A program made the position numbers and the translations under genes. The notes below the pieces were generated by a model that saw only the letters and a program-made list of their open reading frames with translations, made no database searches and was not told the DNA's origin. Shown one piece after another: positions 52,474 to 61,401 of a stretch of 64,000 nt of DNA. The stretch is from Chryseobacterium mulctrae (GTDB taxonomy: Bacteria; Bacteroidota; Bacteroidia; Flavobacteriales; Weeksellaceae). The first letter of the stretch is position 1; each line of letters begins with the position of its first letter. The stretch is taken from assembly GCF_006175945.1 (NCBI RefSeq), contig NZ_VAJL01000001.1:2356001-2420000 (forward strand), written 5' to 3'.

Positions 52474-54448
52474 TTACGATAACAAAAGAAAAAAAACACT
52501 GCGATGGGGTTACCTCTTCGCAACTGTTGCTTTATGTGTATTCGTGATGTTTTTGGCGAGAATCGTTATTCTTCAGAACACCAATGTTCAGGAAATTAAA
52601 GACGATTATATCAACAGCAATTACCGAACAGCAACTCTGAAAGCGGCTCGCGGAAATTTGTTTGCTTCCGACGGATCAATTTTGGCAACAACCGTGATGC
52701 GTTATGATATTTTTCTTGATTTTAAAACGATAAAAGATACTGTTTACAGCAATAATATTGGTGCTCTTACAGATTCTTTGAGTAATATGTTTGGAAAACC
52801 GAGAGCTGAATTCAGAAAAAGATTCGACGAGCAGAAAAAAAAGAAGAACCAATATTATTCTTTGGTAAAAGGTTTAGACTTTGATCAGTACGACAGAATC
52901 CGAAATTTTCCAATTTTTAGAAGAGGAAAAAATAAAGGTGGATTTATCGTTGATAGAAATTACAAACGAGAATTGGCAACTTCAGAAATTGGTTCAGGAA
53001 CCATCGGAATGGATAATGGTGAAGTAAGATCAGGTCTTGAAGGCGCTTTTTCAAAATTTCTTACAGGAACAGACGGAAGTAGATTGGAACAAAGGGTTAA
53101 TTCTTCTCAATGGAAGCCAATCGATTTCTGGAAAGTTAGCGAACCGGTTGACGGACAGGACGTTTACACGACTTTAGATCTTAGAATCCAGGATATTGCG
53201 CATTCTGCTTTAGAAAAACAACTGATCAATTTCGAAGCAAAACATGGAACGGTAATCGTAATGGAGGTTCAAACCGGAAAAGTGAGAGCTTTGGTTAATT
53301 TAAGACAAACTGAACCGGGCGTTTATGAAGATGCTTACAATTATGCTTTAAAAGATAATATCGAGCCGGGATCTACTTTTAAAACCATTTCTCTTTTGGC
53401 AGCAATGGATGATGGTTTCATAGATGAAAACACAACGGTAGATGTTGGAAATGGAGTTTGGACCTATGCTAAACAGAGAATTTCTGATGGTCATGGTGGT
53501 GGAACTTACGATATCAGTGATGTTTTGGCAAAATCAAGCAACGTAGGAACGGCTAAACTGATTACAAAATATTACGCAGAAAAACCTCAGATTTTCCTTG
53601 ATCATTTAAGAAGATGGAAATTATTTGATAAAATGGATATCGAACTTCCGGGAATTACAAAACCAAAAATCGTAACTCCGGAAAGCAAAAGATGGAATGC
53701 TGCAACATTGGCTTCAATATCTTATGGATATTCATCAAACATTAATCTTTTGCAGTTGACAACCTTCTACAATGGAGTTGCCAATAAAGGAAAAATGGTA
53801 AAACCTCTTTTCATTGATAAAATAATGAAAGATGGAAAAACAATTTTTCAGGCAAAAGAAGAGGTCATTGTTAAGAAAATGGCTTCTGATAAAGCGATTC
53901 AGATGATGACTGCAGCTTTAACAAAAGCGGTAGAAAAGGGAACGGGTAGAAGTATTTTTACTCCAAATCTAAAAATGGCAGGAAAAACGGGGACGGCAAG
54001 ATTTGAATATTGGCTTCCTGGTCCAATGAAATACAGAGCCTCATTTGCAGGATTTTATCCGGCAGATAATCCGAAATATACGTGCTATGTAATGATTAGC
54101 GAGCCAAATACTGCTAAAAGCTTTTATGGAGGAACGGTTTCTGCTCCTGTTTTTAAAGAAATTGCTGGTAAAACTTTCCTGAAAACACCACAGAATATTG
54201 AAAAAGAAATGCTTGTTGACAGAAAGGCGAACCTTAATAAAATGGTGGAACCGAATGTAAAGGTAGCGGTTAACAATAAACAAATGCCAAGTGTAGTTGG
54301 GCTAATCGGTAAAAACGTTATCCCGCAATTGGAAAATTTAGGCTATCGTGTAGACTTTAAAGGAGTGGGAAGAATTAAAGAACAGTTCCCATTGGAAGGC
54401 ACAACGATAAGCAAAAACCAGAGAATATATTTGTCTCTGCAGAATTAA
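52454..54448 (+). CDS. ftsI: peptidoglycan transpeptidase FtsI (PBP3)
   Basis: A 664-residue class B penicillin-binding protein: cytoplasmic tail, one membrane helix (LRWGYLFATVALCVFVMFLA), dimerisation domain with AARGNLFASDGSILATTV, and transpeptidase domain with S-x-x-K in EPGSTFKTIS, S-x-N in AKSSNVGTA and K-T-G in MAGKTGTARFEYW. A C-terminal PASTA domain (PSVVGLIGKNVIPQLENLGY) is present, as usual in Bacteroidota. It cross-links septal peptidoglycan. It overlaps ftsL. Confidence 0.95.
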   Translation: MMQKQNDYDNKRKKTLRWGYLFATVALCVFVMFLARIVILQNTNVQEIKDDYINSNYRTATLKAARGNLFASDGSILATTVMRYDIFLDFKTIKDTVYSNNIGALTDSLSNMFGKPRAEFRKRFDEQKKKKNQYYSLVKGLDFDQYDRIRNFPIFRRGKNKGGFIVDRNYKRELATSEIGSGTIGMDNGEVRSGLEGAFSKFLTGTDGSRLEQRVNSSQWKPIDFWKVSEPVDGQDVYTTLDLRIQDIAHSALEKQLINFEAKHGTVIVMEVQTGKVRALVNLRQTEPGVYEDAYNYALKDNIEPGSTFKTISLLAAMDDGFIDENTTVDVGNGVWTYAKQRISDGHGGGTYDISDVLAKSSNVGTAKLITKYYAEKPQIFLDHLRRWKLFDKMDIELPGITKPKIVTPESKRWNAATLASISYGYSSNINLLQLTTFYNGVANKGKMVKPLFIDKIMKDGKTIFQAKEEVIVKKMASDKAIQMMTAALTKAVEKGTGRSIFTPNLKMAGKTGTARFEYWLPGPMKYRASFAGFYPADNPKYTCYVMISEPNTAKSFYGGTVSAPVFKEIAGKTFLKTPQNIEKEMLVDRKANLNKMVEPNVKVAVNNKQMPSVVGLIGKNVIPQLENLGYRVDFKGVGRIKEQFPLEGTTISKNQRIYLSLQN

Positions 54449-54453
54449 AAAAA

Positions 54454-54500
54454 GAGTCCTGAAGGGACGACTTAATAAAGGATAGGATGAAAATCCTATC
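54454..54500. repeat. two-hairpin repeat between ftsI and murE
   Basis: GTCC-TGAAG-GGAC at 54456-54468, then GATAGGAT-gaaa-ATCCTATC at 54481-54500. The ATG at 54487 lies inside the second hairpin. This looks like a dispersed flavobacterial repeat rather than murE coding sequence. Confidence 0.6.
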
Positions 54501-54528
54501 AAATAAAAAAATAAAAAGCATCAAAGCA

Positions 54529-55989
54529 ATGCAATTAGTTGAATTATTAAATAGAATTCCAGTTTTAGAAAGTCACGGTAAAAACGATCGTGAAGTTTCT
54601 GCTTTGGTTTTCGACAGCAGAAAAGTTTCCGAAGACTCACTTTACATTGCGGTAAAAGGAACAGTTGCAGACGGACATTCATTTATTGCATCCTCTATTG
54701 AGAAAGGAGCAAAAACTATTGTTTGCGAAGATTTACCGGAAAATTTAGATGAAAACATTACCTACATTAAAGTAAAAGATACATCTAAAACTTTAGGTCA
54801 ATTAGCTTCTAATTTCTATGGAAATCCTTCTGAAAAATTAAAGTTAATCGGAGTTACTGGAACCAACGGAAAAACTTCTGTTTCTACTTTGCTTTTTGAT
54901 GTCTTTAAAAATTTAGGTTATAATTCAGCGTTGCTTTCAACTGTAGAAATTAGAGTTGGAGATGAAATAATTCCTGCGACACATACAACTCCGGATGTAA
55001 TTACCATCAATCAGATCTTAGCAAAAGCTGTGGAATCAGGTTGTGAATTTGCCTTTATGGAAGTAAGCTCACACGGAATTTCTCAAAATAGAACTGAAGG
55101 TTTGCATTTCAAAATTGCAGGATTTACCAATCTTACTCACGATCATCTTGATTATCATAAAACGTTTGACGAATATCTGAAAACGAAAAAAAGATTTTTT
55201 GATGAGTTAAATGAAAATGCCATTGCCATCACAAACGTTGATGATAAAAACGGAAATGTAATGTTGCAAAACACCAAGGCAAAGAAAAAATCTTATGCTT
55301 TGAAAACGATGGCAGATTACCACGGAAGAACTTTGGAGCTTGATTTTAACGGAATGCTGTTAAATTTCAACGGAAAAGAATTCTGGACAACCTTAACGGG
55401 GAAATTCAATGTTTACAATTTGCTTTTGGTCTTTGGAATTGCTTCGGAATTAGGCTTTCAGCAGGATGAAATTCTTCAGGCAATCAGTACTCTGAAAAGA
55501 GTTTCCGGAAGATTTGAAACATTTAGATCAGATGGCGGAATTTTCTTCATCGTAGATTATGCCCACACTCCGGATGCACTTGAAAATGTTTTAGACAGCA
55601 TCAACGATATCAGAACGAAAAATGAAAGACTAATTACGGTTTTTGGTTGTGGAGGCGATAGAGATCACTCGAAAAGACCTGAAATGGGAAATATTGCCAC
55701 TAAAAAATCAACGTTGGCAATCATCACTTCAGATAATCCAAGAACAGAAGATCCGGCTGTGATTATAAAAGAAATTGAAGCAGGTGTTGAGCCTCAGAAT
55801 TTCAGCAAATACACTTCAATTCCGGACAGAAGAGAAGCAATAAAAATGGCAATAAAATTTGCCGAGCCGAAAGATATAGTTCTCGTTGCCGGAAAAGGTC
55901 ACGAAAATTATCAGGAAATCAATGGTGTGAAACATCATTTTGACGATAAAGAAGTAATTAATGAGCTTTGGAAGCTTATGAGTAAATAA
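54529..55989 (+). CDS. murE: UDP-MurNAc-tripeptide synthetase MurE
   Basis: About 486 residues from ATG 54529 (MQLVELLNRIPVLESHGKND). The open frame reaches an ATG at 54487, but those codons lie in a hairpin repeat. Mur-ligase features: VSALVFDSRKVSEDSLYIAV (uridine-binding), P-loop IGVTGTNGKTSVSTLLF, central EVSSHGISQNRTEG, C-terminal VDYAHTPDALENVL and FGCGGDRDHSKRPEM. The motif TSDNPRTEDP (D-N-P-R) indicates addition of meso-diaminopimelate. It uses ATP to add the third peptide residue to UDP-MurNAc-dipeptide. No murF follows, as is usual in this group. Confidence 0.93.
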   Translation: MQLVELLNRIPVLESHGKNDREVSALVFDSRKVSEDSLYIAVKGTVADGHSFIASSIEKGAKTIVCEDLPENLDENITYIKVKDTSKTLGQLASNFYGNPSEKLKLIGVTGTNGKTSVSTLLFDVFKNLGYNSALLSTVEIRVGDEIIPATHTTPDVITINQILAKAVESGCEFAFMEVSSHGISQNRTEGLHFKIAGFTNLTHDHLDYHKTFDEYLKTKKRFFDELNENAIAITNVDDKNGNVMLQNTKAKKKSYALKTMADYHGRTLELDFNGMLLNFNGKEFWTTLTGKFNVYNLLLVFGIASELGFQQDEILQAISTLKRVSGRFETFRSDGGIFFIVDYAHTPDALENVLDSINDIRTKNERLITVFGCGGDRDHSKRPEMGNIATKKSTLAIITSDNPRTEDPAVIIKEIEAGVEPQNFSKYTSIPDRREAIKMAIKFAEPKDIVLVAGKGHENYQEINGVKHHFDDKEVINELWKLMSK

Positions 55990-56066
55990 AATTTATAATC
56001 GATAATTGATCAATGTTAATTGATTTTATCATTCATCAATAATCATTTATCATTTATAAAAAAATA
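55990..56066. repeat. AT-rich palindrome between murE and mraY
   Basis: TTATAATCGATAATTGATCA is mirrored by TCATCAATAATCATTTATCA with TAATTGATTTTATCA in the loop. Related to the palindromes at 52040 and 60046. Confidence 0.6.
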
Positions 56067-56070
56067 AAAA

Positions 56071-57312
56071 ATGTTATACTATCTATACGAATATTTAACG
56101 AGCCAAGGCATTCATATTCCTGGAATGGGAATGTTGAGGTACATTTCGTTTCGTGCAGGAATGGCTGTTTTACTTTCATTAACGATTGCCCTCGTTTATG
56201 GGAAAAGCATCATCAATTACCTGAGAGGAAAACAGATGGGTGAGTTAGTTCGTGATTTGGGATTAGACGGACAAAAACAAAAGGAAGGAACGCCTACAAT
56301 GGGAGGTTTTATCATCATTATTGCGACTTTAATTCCGGTATTGCTGTTTACAAGAATTACCAATATTTACATCGTTCTTTTGATTGTAACGGTAATTTGG
56401 ATGGGAGCGATTGGTTTTATAGATGATTATTTAAAGAAAATAAAGAAAAATAAAGACGGACTAAGCGGAAAATTCAAAATTGTAGGTCAGGTCGGTTTAG
56501 GGCTAATTATCGGAGTTACAATGTATTTCCATCCGGATATTACGGTTAAAAGAAAATATGCTGATGCAAAAGTAGTCAACAGAAATAATGTTGAGCAAAA
56601 CTTTATGCCGACAGAAAAAATTACCGTTTCTACTGTTCCTTTTACCAAAAATAACGAGTTCGACTACAGCGGAATTTTATTTTGGATGAATGACAAAGAT
56701 GCCCATGAATGGGCATGGATTGTTTTTATTCCTATCGTTATTTTCATTGTAACAGCGGTTTCAAATGGAGCCAATATTACCGATGGGATCGACGGACTCG
56801 CCGCAGGAACAAGTACGATTATTCTTTTGGCGCTTGCGTTTTTTGCATACGTTTCCGGGAACATTATTTTCGCGGATTATCTCAACATTATGTTCCTCCC
56901 GAATATGGGTGAAACCACCATTTTTGCCGTCGCAATGGTAGGTGCAGTTATCGGATTTTTCTGGTACAATACTTATCCGGCGCAGGTTTTTATGGGAGAT
57001 ACCGGAAGTTTGATGTTGGGTGGTGTAATTGCTGTTTTGGCGGTTATTTTAAGAAAAGAACTGATGATTCCTGTGCTTTGCGGAATTTTCTTAATTGAAA
57101 ATATCTCAGTAATGCTTCAGGTGGTTGTCTTTAAATACAGAAAAAGAAAATTCGGGTTGGAATATGCCCAAAATAATAGATTGTTTAAAATGTCTCCGCT
57201 TCATCATCATTATCAGAAAGACGGTTTTCACGAAAGTAAAATCGTTAATAGGATGATTATCATAGGAGTTATGTTGGCAATTGTGTGTCTCATTACATTG
57301 AAGATGAGATAG
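56071..57312 (+). CDS. mraY: phospho-MurNAc-pentapeptide-transferase MraY
   Basis: A 413-residue polytopic membrane enzyme. Family blocks: [40 protein letters not shown] with the paired Asp, [36 protein letters not shown], and the C-terminal [16 protein letters not shown]. It makes lipid I from UDP-MurNAc-pentapeptide and undecaprenyl phosphate. About 40 residues longer than E. coli MraY because of an insertion after [11 protein letters not shown], which is common in Bacteroidota. Confidence 0.96.
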   Translation: MLYYLYEYLTSQGIHIPGMGMLRYISFRAGMAVLLSLTIALVYGKSIINYLRGKQMGELVRDLGLDGQKQKEGTPTMGGFIIIIATLIPVLLFTRITNIYIVLLIVTVIWMGAIGFIDDYLKKIKKNKDGLSGKFKIVGQVGLGLIIGVTMYFHPDITVKRKYADAKVVNRNNVEQNFMPTEKITVSTVPFTKNNEFDYSGILFWMNDKDAHEWAWIVFIPIVIFIVTAVSNGANITDGIDGLAAGTSTIILLALAFFAYVSGNIIFADYLNIMFLPNMGETTIFAVAMVGAVIGFFWYNTYPAQVFMGDTGSLMLGGVIAVLAVILRKELMIPVLCGIFLIENISVMLQVVVFKYRKRKFGLEYAQNNRLFKMSPLHHHYQKDGFHESKIVNRMIIIGVMLAIVCLITLKMR

Positions 57313-57396
57313 AAAATTAATTTAAAATTGAAAAGATTTAAGCATTTAAAAATTTTTTGAATCATTTAAATCTTTCAATCATTAAATAAAAAAAAT
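57313..57396. repeat. inverted repeat between mraY and murD
   Basis: ATTGAAAAGATTTAA is mirrored by TTAAATCTTTCAAT around a 30-bp AT-rich loop. Same location type as the other dcw palindromes but different sequence. Confidence 0.6.
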
Positions 57397-58722
57397 ATGA
57401 AAATAGTTGTTTTAGGAGGTGGCGAAAGTGGATGTGGTGCTGCTTATTTGGCTAAGAAAAAAGGTTTGGAAGTATTTCTTTCAGACAAAGGTGCCATTAA
57501 GGATCATTACAAACAGTTTTTAACGGAAAATGATATTGAATTTGAAGAGGGAAACCATGATGAGGAAAGAATTCTTAATGCAGACTGGATTGTAAAAAGC
57601 CCCGGAATTCCTAAAAAGACAGAAATGATCATCAAAATTCAAGAGAAAGGAATCAGACTTTCTTCTGAAATTGAATTTGCATCTGAATTTACCGATGCAA
57701 AAATCATTGCCATCACAGGAAGCAACGGAAAAACAACGACAACGTCTTTAATCTATCACATCCTGAAAAATGAAGGATTGAATGTTGGTTTAGGCGGAAA
57801 TATTGGCCACAGTTTTGCAAAACAAGTTGCCGATGAGAACCATGAATATTATGTTTTAGAGGTAAGCTCTTTCCAGTTGGATGATATTCAGAATTTCAGA
57901 CCGTATATTTCTTTATTGTTGAATTTGTCGAAAGATCATTTGGATCAGTACAATTACAACTACGAAGAATATGCGTTGGCGAAATTCAGAATAACTGAAA
58001 ATCAGGAAAATGACAATTTTTTCATCTACAATAAAGATGATGAAATGAGCAAAAACATTCTTGAAAAATTTGAAATTAAAGCCAAAATGATTCCTTTTTC
58101 AACCAAAGAAAAATTGAATGAAGGAGGTTTTGTAAATGAAGATAAAATTGTGGTAAAACTAAAAGACGAATTCTCGATGAAAATTGAAGAATTGTCTTTA
58201 TTGGGAAATCACAATGTTGCCAACAGTTTAGCGGCCTCAATTGCAGGTAAAATATTGGAAATCAATAATGAAAGTATTAGAAATTCATTAATGACTTTTC
58301 AGGCGGTTGAGCACAGATTGGAACTTGTTACCGAAATTGAAGGTATAAAATATATCAACGACAGCAAAGCAACCAATGTAAACGCAACTTATTATGCTTT
58401 AGAAAGCATGAAAAACCCTACGGTTTGGATTGTTGGAGGTTTAGATAAAGGAAACGACTATACCGAAATTGAAGATTTAGTTAAAAGAAAAGTAAAAGCA
58501 ATTGTTTGTTTAGGGATTGATAATCAGAAAATTATTGACTTCTTTAAAAACAAAAAAGAATTGATTTACAGCACTTCAAGTATGGAAGAAGCGGTGAAAA
58601 CTTCAAAAGCTTTAGCAAAAAAGGGTGATACGGTTTTACTTTCACCATGTTGCGCAAGTTTTGATCTTTTTAAAAGCTACGAAGACCGAGGTCACCAGTT
58701 TAAAGAGCAAGTATTAAAATAA
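57397..58722 (+). CDS. murD: UDP-MurNAc-L-alanine:D-glutamate ligase MurD
   Basis: A 441-residue Mur ligase: N-terminal KIVVLGGGESGCGAAYLAKK, P-loop IIAITGSNGKTTTTSLIYHI, EVSSFQLDDI, central NHNVANSLAA, and C-terminal AVEHRLELVTEIEGIKYIND with SKATN and LLSPCCASFDLFKSYEDRG. It adds D-Glu to UDP-MurNAc-L-Ala in the cytosol. Confidence 0.96.
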   Translation: MKIVVLGGGESGCGAAYLAKKKGLEVFLSDKGAIKDHYKQFLTENDIEFEEGNHDEERILNADWIVKSPGIPKKTEMIIKIQEKGIRLSSEIEFASEFTDAKIIAITGSNGKTTTTSLIYHILKNEGLNVGLGGNIGHSFAKQVADENHEYYVLEVSSFQLDDIQNFRPYISLLLNLSKDHLDQYNYNYEEYALAKFRITENQENDNFFIYNKDDEMSKNILEKFEIKAKMIPFSTKEKLNEGGFVNEDKIVVKLKDEFSMKIEELSLLGNHNVANSLAASIAGKILEINNESIRNSLMTFQAVEHRLELVTEIEGIKYINDSKATNVNATYYALESMKNPTVWIVGGLDKGNDYTEIEDLVKRKVKAIVCLGIDNQKIIDFFKNKKELIYSTSSMEEAVKTSKALAKKGDTVLLSPCCASFDLFKSYEDRGHQFKEQVLK

Positions 58723-58789
58723 TTGTAAAATGTAAAAAGTATTAATGTATAAAGAGATCTAGCATCATGAATACATTTTACATAAATAC
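58723..58789. repeat. inverted repeat between murD and ftsW
   Basis: TGTAAAATGTA at 58725 is mirrored by ATACATTTTACATAAATACA ending at 58789. The arms are about 33 bp apart. Confidence 0.55.
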
Positions 58790-60046
58790 ATGAATACGAA
58801 ACGTATGAACGAACAGAATATAGAAGAAAGCAGATTCGAATTTCTAAAGGGCGATAAAGTACTTTGGATGGTCATTCTTGTGATCTCCATTTTCTCTATT
58901 TTCCCGGTTTATTCTGCGAGTTCAAACTTAGAATATATTGTAAATAACGGGACTACAACGGGACACGTTATGAAGCATATGTTCTTTGTAGTTTTAGGTT
59001 TGGCAATCATGCGATTGGTGGGAACCGTGAAGTATGAATACATGGGAAAACTCAGCAGTATTATGTTGGGATTAATGATTATTCTATTGATTGTCACGAT
59101 GTTTACAGGACAAACGATTGACGGAGCCAGTGCTTCAAGATGGTTGAAAATTCCAGGAACACCGATTTCATTTCAGCCTTCGTCTTTTGCTTTTTTAATG
59201 TTGATTATTTATCTATGCAGATATTTAACCAAGAAAATAACACGAGAAAGACTTCCGATTGAGAACATTATGTACATTTTCGGGCCGATCTTACTGGTTT
59301 TTGTGTTGGTTGCGAAAGATAACGGTTCTACGGCTTTAATGATCCTAATGGTTTCAGTGATTGTTTTGATCATCGGACAGCTAGACTGGAAATACATTGC
59401 AGGTTTTATTTCGGCATCATTTGTTGCTATTGCATTGTTTCTATTAATTGCATTAAATACAAATATGATTGGCGGAAACCGTGTACATACATGGATGAGC
59501 CGTATCGAAACATTTACATCGAGCAAAGCAAAATCTGCCGATGTTGATGATGAAAGTGTAAAAGCTAAAAATTATCAGGTAATGCAGGCAAAAGCAGCCA
59601 TCGTTCATGGTGGAATTACCGGAATGGGACCAGGAAAATCTGCTTTAAAACAAATGCTTCCGCAATCTGCATCCGATTTTATTTTTGCAGTTATTGTAGA
59701 AGAATATGGTTTGATTGGAGCTGGATTTTTGATCAGTATGTACCTGATCATGATTGTCCGGATTGTAATGATCGCAAGTAAAATGCCCGCATTTTTTGGC
59801 TCGTTGCTCGTTCTCAGTCTCGGTGTGATGATTTTCATACAATTGGCAGTAAATATTGCCGTTGCCGTGAATCTAATTCCGGTTACAGGACAGCCACTGC
59901 CGCTGATAAGTTATGGAGGAACATCCATGTTGGTAACGTACATCCAACTTGGAATTATTTTAAATATAAGCTCAAGAATACAGATTTACGATGAAGAAGG
60001 AATGGGCAAAAAACAAAGCATTGTCGAAATAAACGACATCGCATAA
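58790..60046 (+). CDS. ftsW: septal peptidoglycan polymerase FtsW
   Basis: A 418-residue SEDS protein with about ten membrane helices: LWMVILVISIFSIFPVYSAS, GASASRWLKIPGTPISFQPS, GNRVHTWMSRIETF, the QVMQAKAAIVHGGITGMGPG loop with the conserved GxGPG, and the C-terminal TGQPLPLISYGGTSMLVTYI. It polymerises lipid II with FtsI at the septum. The start may be ATG 58790 or 58805. Confidence 0.94.
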   Translation: MNTKRMNEQNIEESRFEFLKGDKVLWMVILVISIFSIFPVYSASSNLEYIVNNGTTTGHVMKHMFFVVLGLAIMRLVGTVKYEYMGKLSSIMLGLMIILLIVTMFTGQTIDGASASRWLKIPGTPISFQPSSFAFLMLIIYLCRYLTKKITRERLPIENIMYIFGPILLVFVLVAKDNGSTALMILMVSVIVLIIGQLDWKYIAGFISASFVAIALFLLIALNTNMIGGNRVHTWMSRIETFTSSKAKSADVDDESVKAKNYQVMQAKAAIVHGGITGMGPGKSALKQMLPQSASDFIFAVIVEEYGLIGAGFLISMYLIMIVRIVMIASKMPAFFGSLLVLSLGVMIFIQLAVNIAVAVNLIPVTGQPLPLISYGGTSMLVTYIQLGIILNISSRIQIYDEEGMGKKQSIVEINDIA

Positions 60047-60113
60047 ATGTAAATGATGAATGATAATTTATTTTTCATATCGCTTATCAATCATCATTTA
60101 TCAATAATAAATA
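60047..60113. repeat. AT-rich palindrome between ftsW and murG
   Basis: AATGATGAATGATAAT is mirrored by TTATCAATCATCATTTATCA across TTTATTTTTCATATCGC. Related to the palindromes at 52040 and 55992. Confidence 0.6.
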
Positions 60114-60116
60114 AGT

Positions 60117-61220
60117 ATGAACAAAAAACTAAAAGTATTGTTATCCGGAGGCGGAACAGGAGGACACATCTTCCCGGCAATCGCTATTGCAGATGAGATC
60201 AAGAAAAGATTTCCTGATGCAGAGTTTTTGTTCATTGGAGCCAACGGAAAAATGGAAATGGAAAAAGTCCCGCAAGCTGGCTACAAAATAGAAGGAATTG
60301 ACATTGCAGGAATCGACAGAGGAAATATGTTATCGAATTTAGGTTTGCCTTTCAAAATTTTAAAAAGTTTATCTAAATCTAAAAGAATAATTAAAAACTT
60401 TGCTCCCGATTTTGCTGTGGGAACGGGCGGTTTCGCAAGCGGACCGGCTTTGTATGAAGCGAGCAAAATGGGAATTCCAATTTTTATTCAAGAGCAGAAT
60501 GCACATGCAGGAGTAACGAATAAAATTTTAAGTAAAAAAGCAAAAGCCGTGTTTACAGCTTACCCAAAAGTGGAAGGTTTTCCGGCTGAAAAAATAAAGT
60601 TTTTGGGAAATCCAATTCGTGAGAATATTGTTTCAGGAATGCAGGAATCTTCTTCAGCTAAAGAAAAAATGGGTTTAGATAAAAATAAACTGACCATTTT
60701 ATCAGTTGGCGGATCTTTGGGTTCAAGAACATTAAACAAAGGTTGGAAAGAAAATCTTGATCACCTTAAAGAAAAAGGATATCAATTAATCTGGCAAACC
60801 GGAAAATTGGACTATAGTGAATTGAGCAACGAATCTCGAATTTCGAATCTCGAATCTCAAATCCAATTAAAGGAATTCATCAAAGATATGGAAACAGCCT
60901 ATTCTGCAGCGGATGTAATTGTTTCTAGAGCAGGAGCGATTGCCATTTCAGAATTGGCGGTAGCGCAGAAGCCTGTTTTATTGATTCCTTTTCCATTTGC
61001 GGCGGAAGACCATCAAACAAAAAATGCGATGAATCTGGTTGAAAAAAATGCAGCCAAAATGGTTAAAGATTCTGAAATGCAGGAGAAATTCTGGAATACA
61101 TTATCAGAAATCTGTGAAAATGAAAATGTAAGAAAACAAATGTCTGAAAATCTTAAATATTTTGCCAAACCAAATGCGGCAAAAGAGATTGTAGACGAAA
61201 TATTTAAAGTGATTAAATAA
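60117..61220 (+). CDS. murG: UDP-GlcNAc:lipid I GlcNAc transferase MurG
   Basis: A 367-residue GT28 glycosyltransferase: GGGTGGHIFPAIAIADEIKK (residues about 10-30), VGTGGFASGPAL, PIFIQEQNAHAGVTNKILSK, VGGSLGSRTLNKG, and VVSRAGAIAISEL-like VIVSRAGAIAISELAVAQKP. It converts lipid I to lipid II at the membrane inner face. A stretch near residue 242 (NESRISNLESQIQLK) is encoded by tandem CGAATCTCGAAT-type repeats, looking like an insertion of an intergenic repeat that kept the frame. Confidence 0.95.
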   Translation: MNKKLKVLLSGGGTGGHIFPAIAIADEIKKRFPDAEFLFIGANGKMEMEKVPQAGYKIEGIDIAGIDRGNMLSNLGLPFKILKSLSKSKRIIKNFAPDFAVGTGGFASGPALYEASKMGIPIFIQEQNAHAGVTNKILSKKAKAVFTAYPKVEGFPAEKIKFLGNPIRENIVSGMQESSSAKEKMGLDKNKLTILSVGGSLGSRTLNKGWKENLDHLKEKGYQLIWQTGKLDYSELSNESRISNLESQIQLKEFIKDMETAYSAADVIVSRAGAIAISELAVAQKPVLLIPFPFAAEDHQTKNAMNLVEKNAAKMVKDSEMQEKFWNTLSEICENENVRKQMSENLKYFAKPNAAKEIVDEIFKVIK

Positions 61221-61238
61221 GATAAATAAGAAACGTTT

Positions 61239-61310
61239 GTCATTCTGAACGAAACGCAGTGAAGTGAAGAATCTCTAATATTGAGATTCCTCGTTCCTCG
61301 GAATGACAAA
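61239..61310. repeat. dispersed palindromic repeat (TCATTCTGA type)
   Basis: TCATTCTGAACGAAACGCAG, then GTGAAGAATCTC, is mirrored by GAGATTCCTCGTTCCTCGGA and ATGACA. This imperfect hairpin belongs to a repeat type found many times in Bacteroidota genomes between genes; here it fills the murG-murC gap. Confidence 0.75.
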
Positions 61311-61359
61311 ATGAAATTTTTTAATAATTAAATAGAGATAAAGACGAATAAGTTTTGGA

Positions 61360-61394
61360 ATGAATTTCAAATCTCAAACTTCAAATCTCAAATT
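61360..61394. repeat. short tandem repeat in front of murC
   Basis: Two and a half copies of TTCAAATCTCAAAC/T lie just before the murC start. The same kind of word (CGAATCTCGAAT) is found inside murG at 60832-60865. Confidence 0.6.
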
Positions 61395-61401
61395 AAAAAA
61401 A

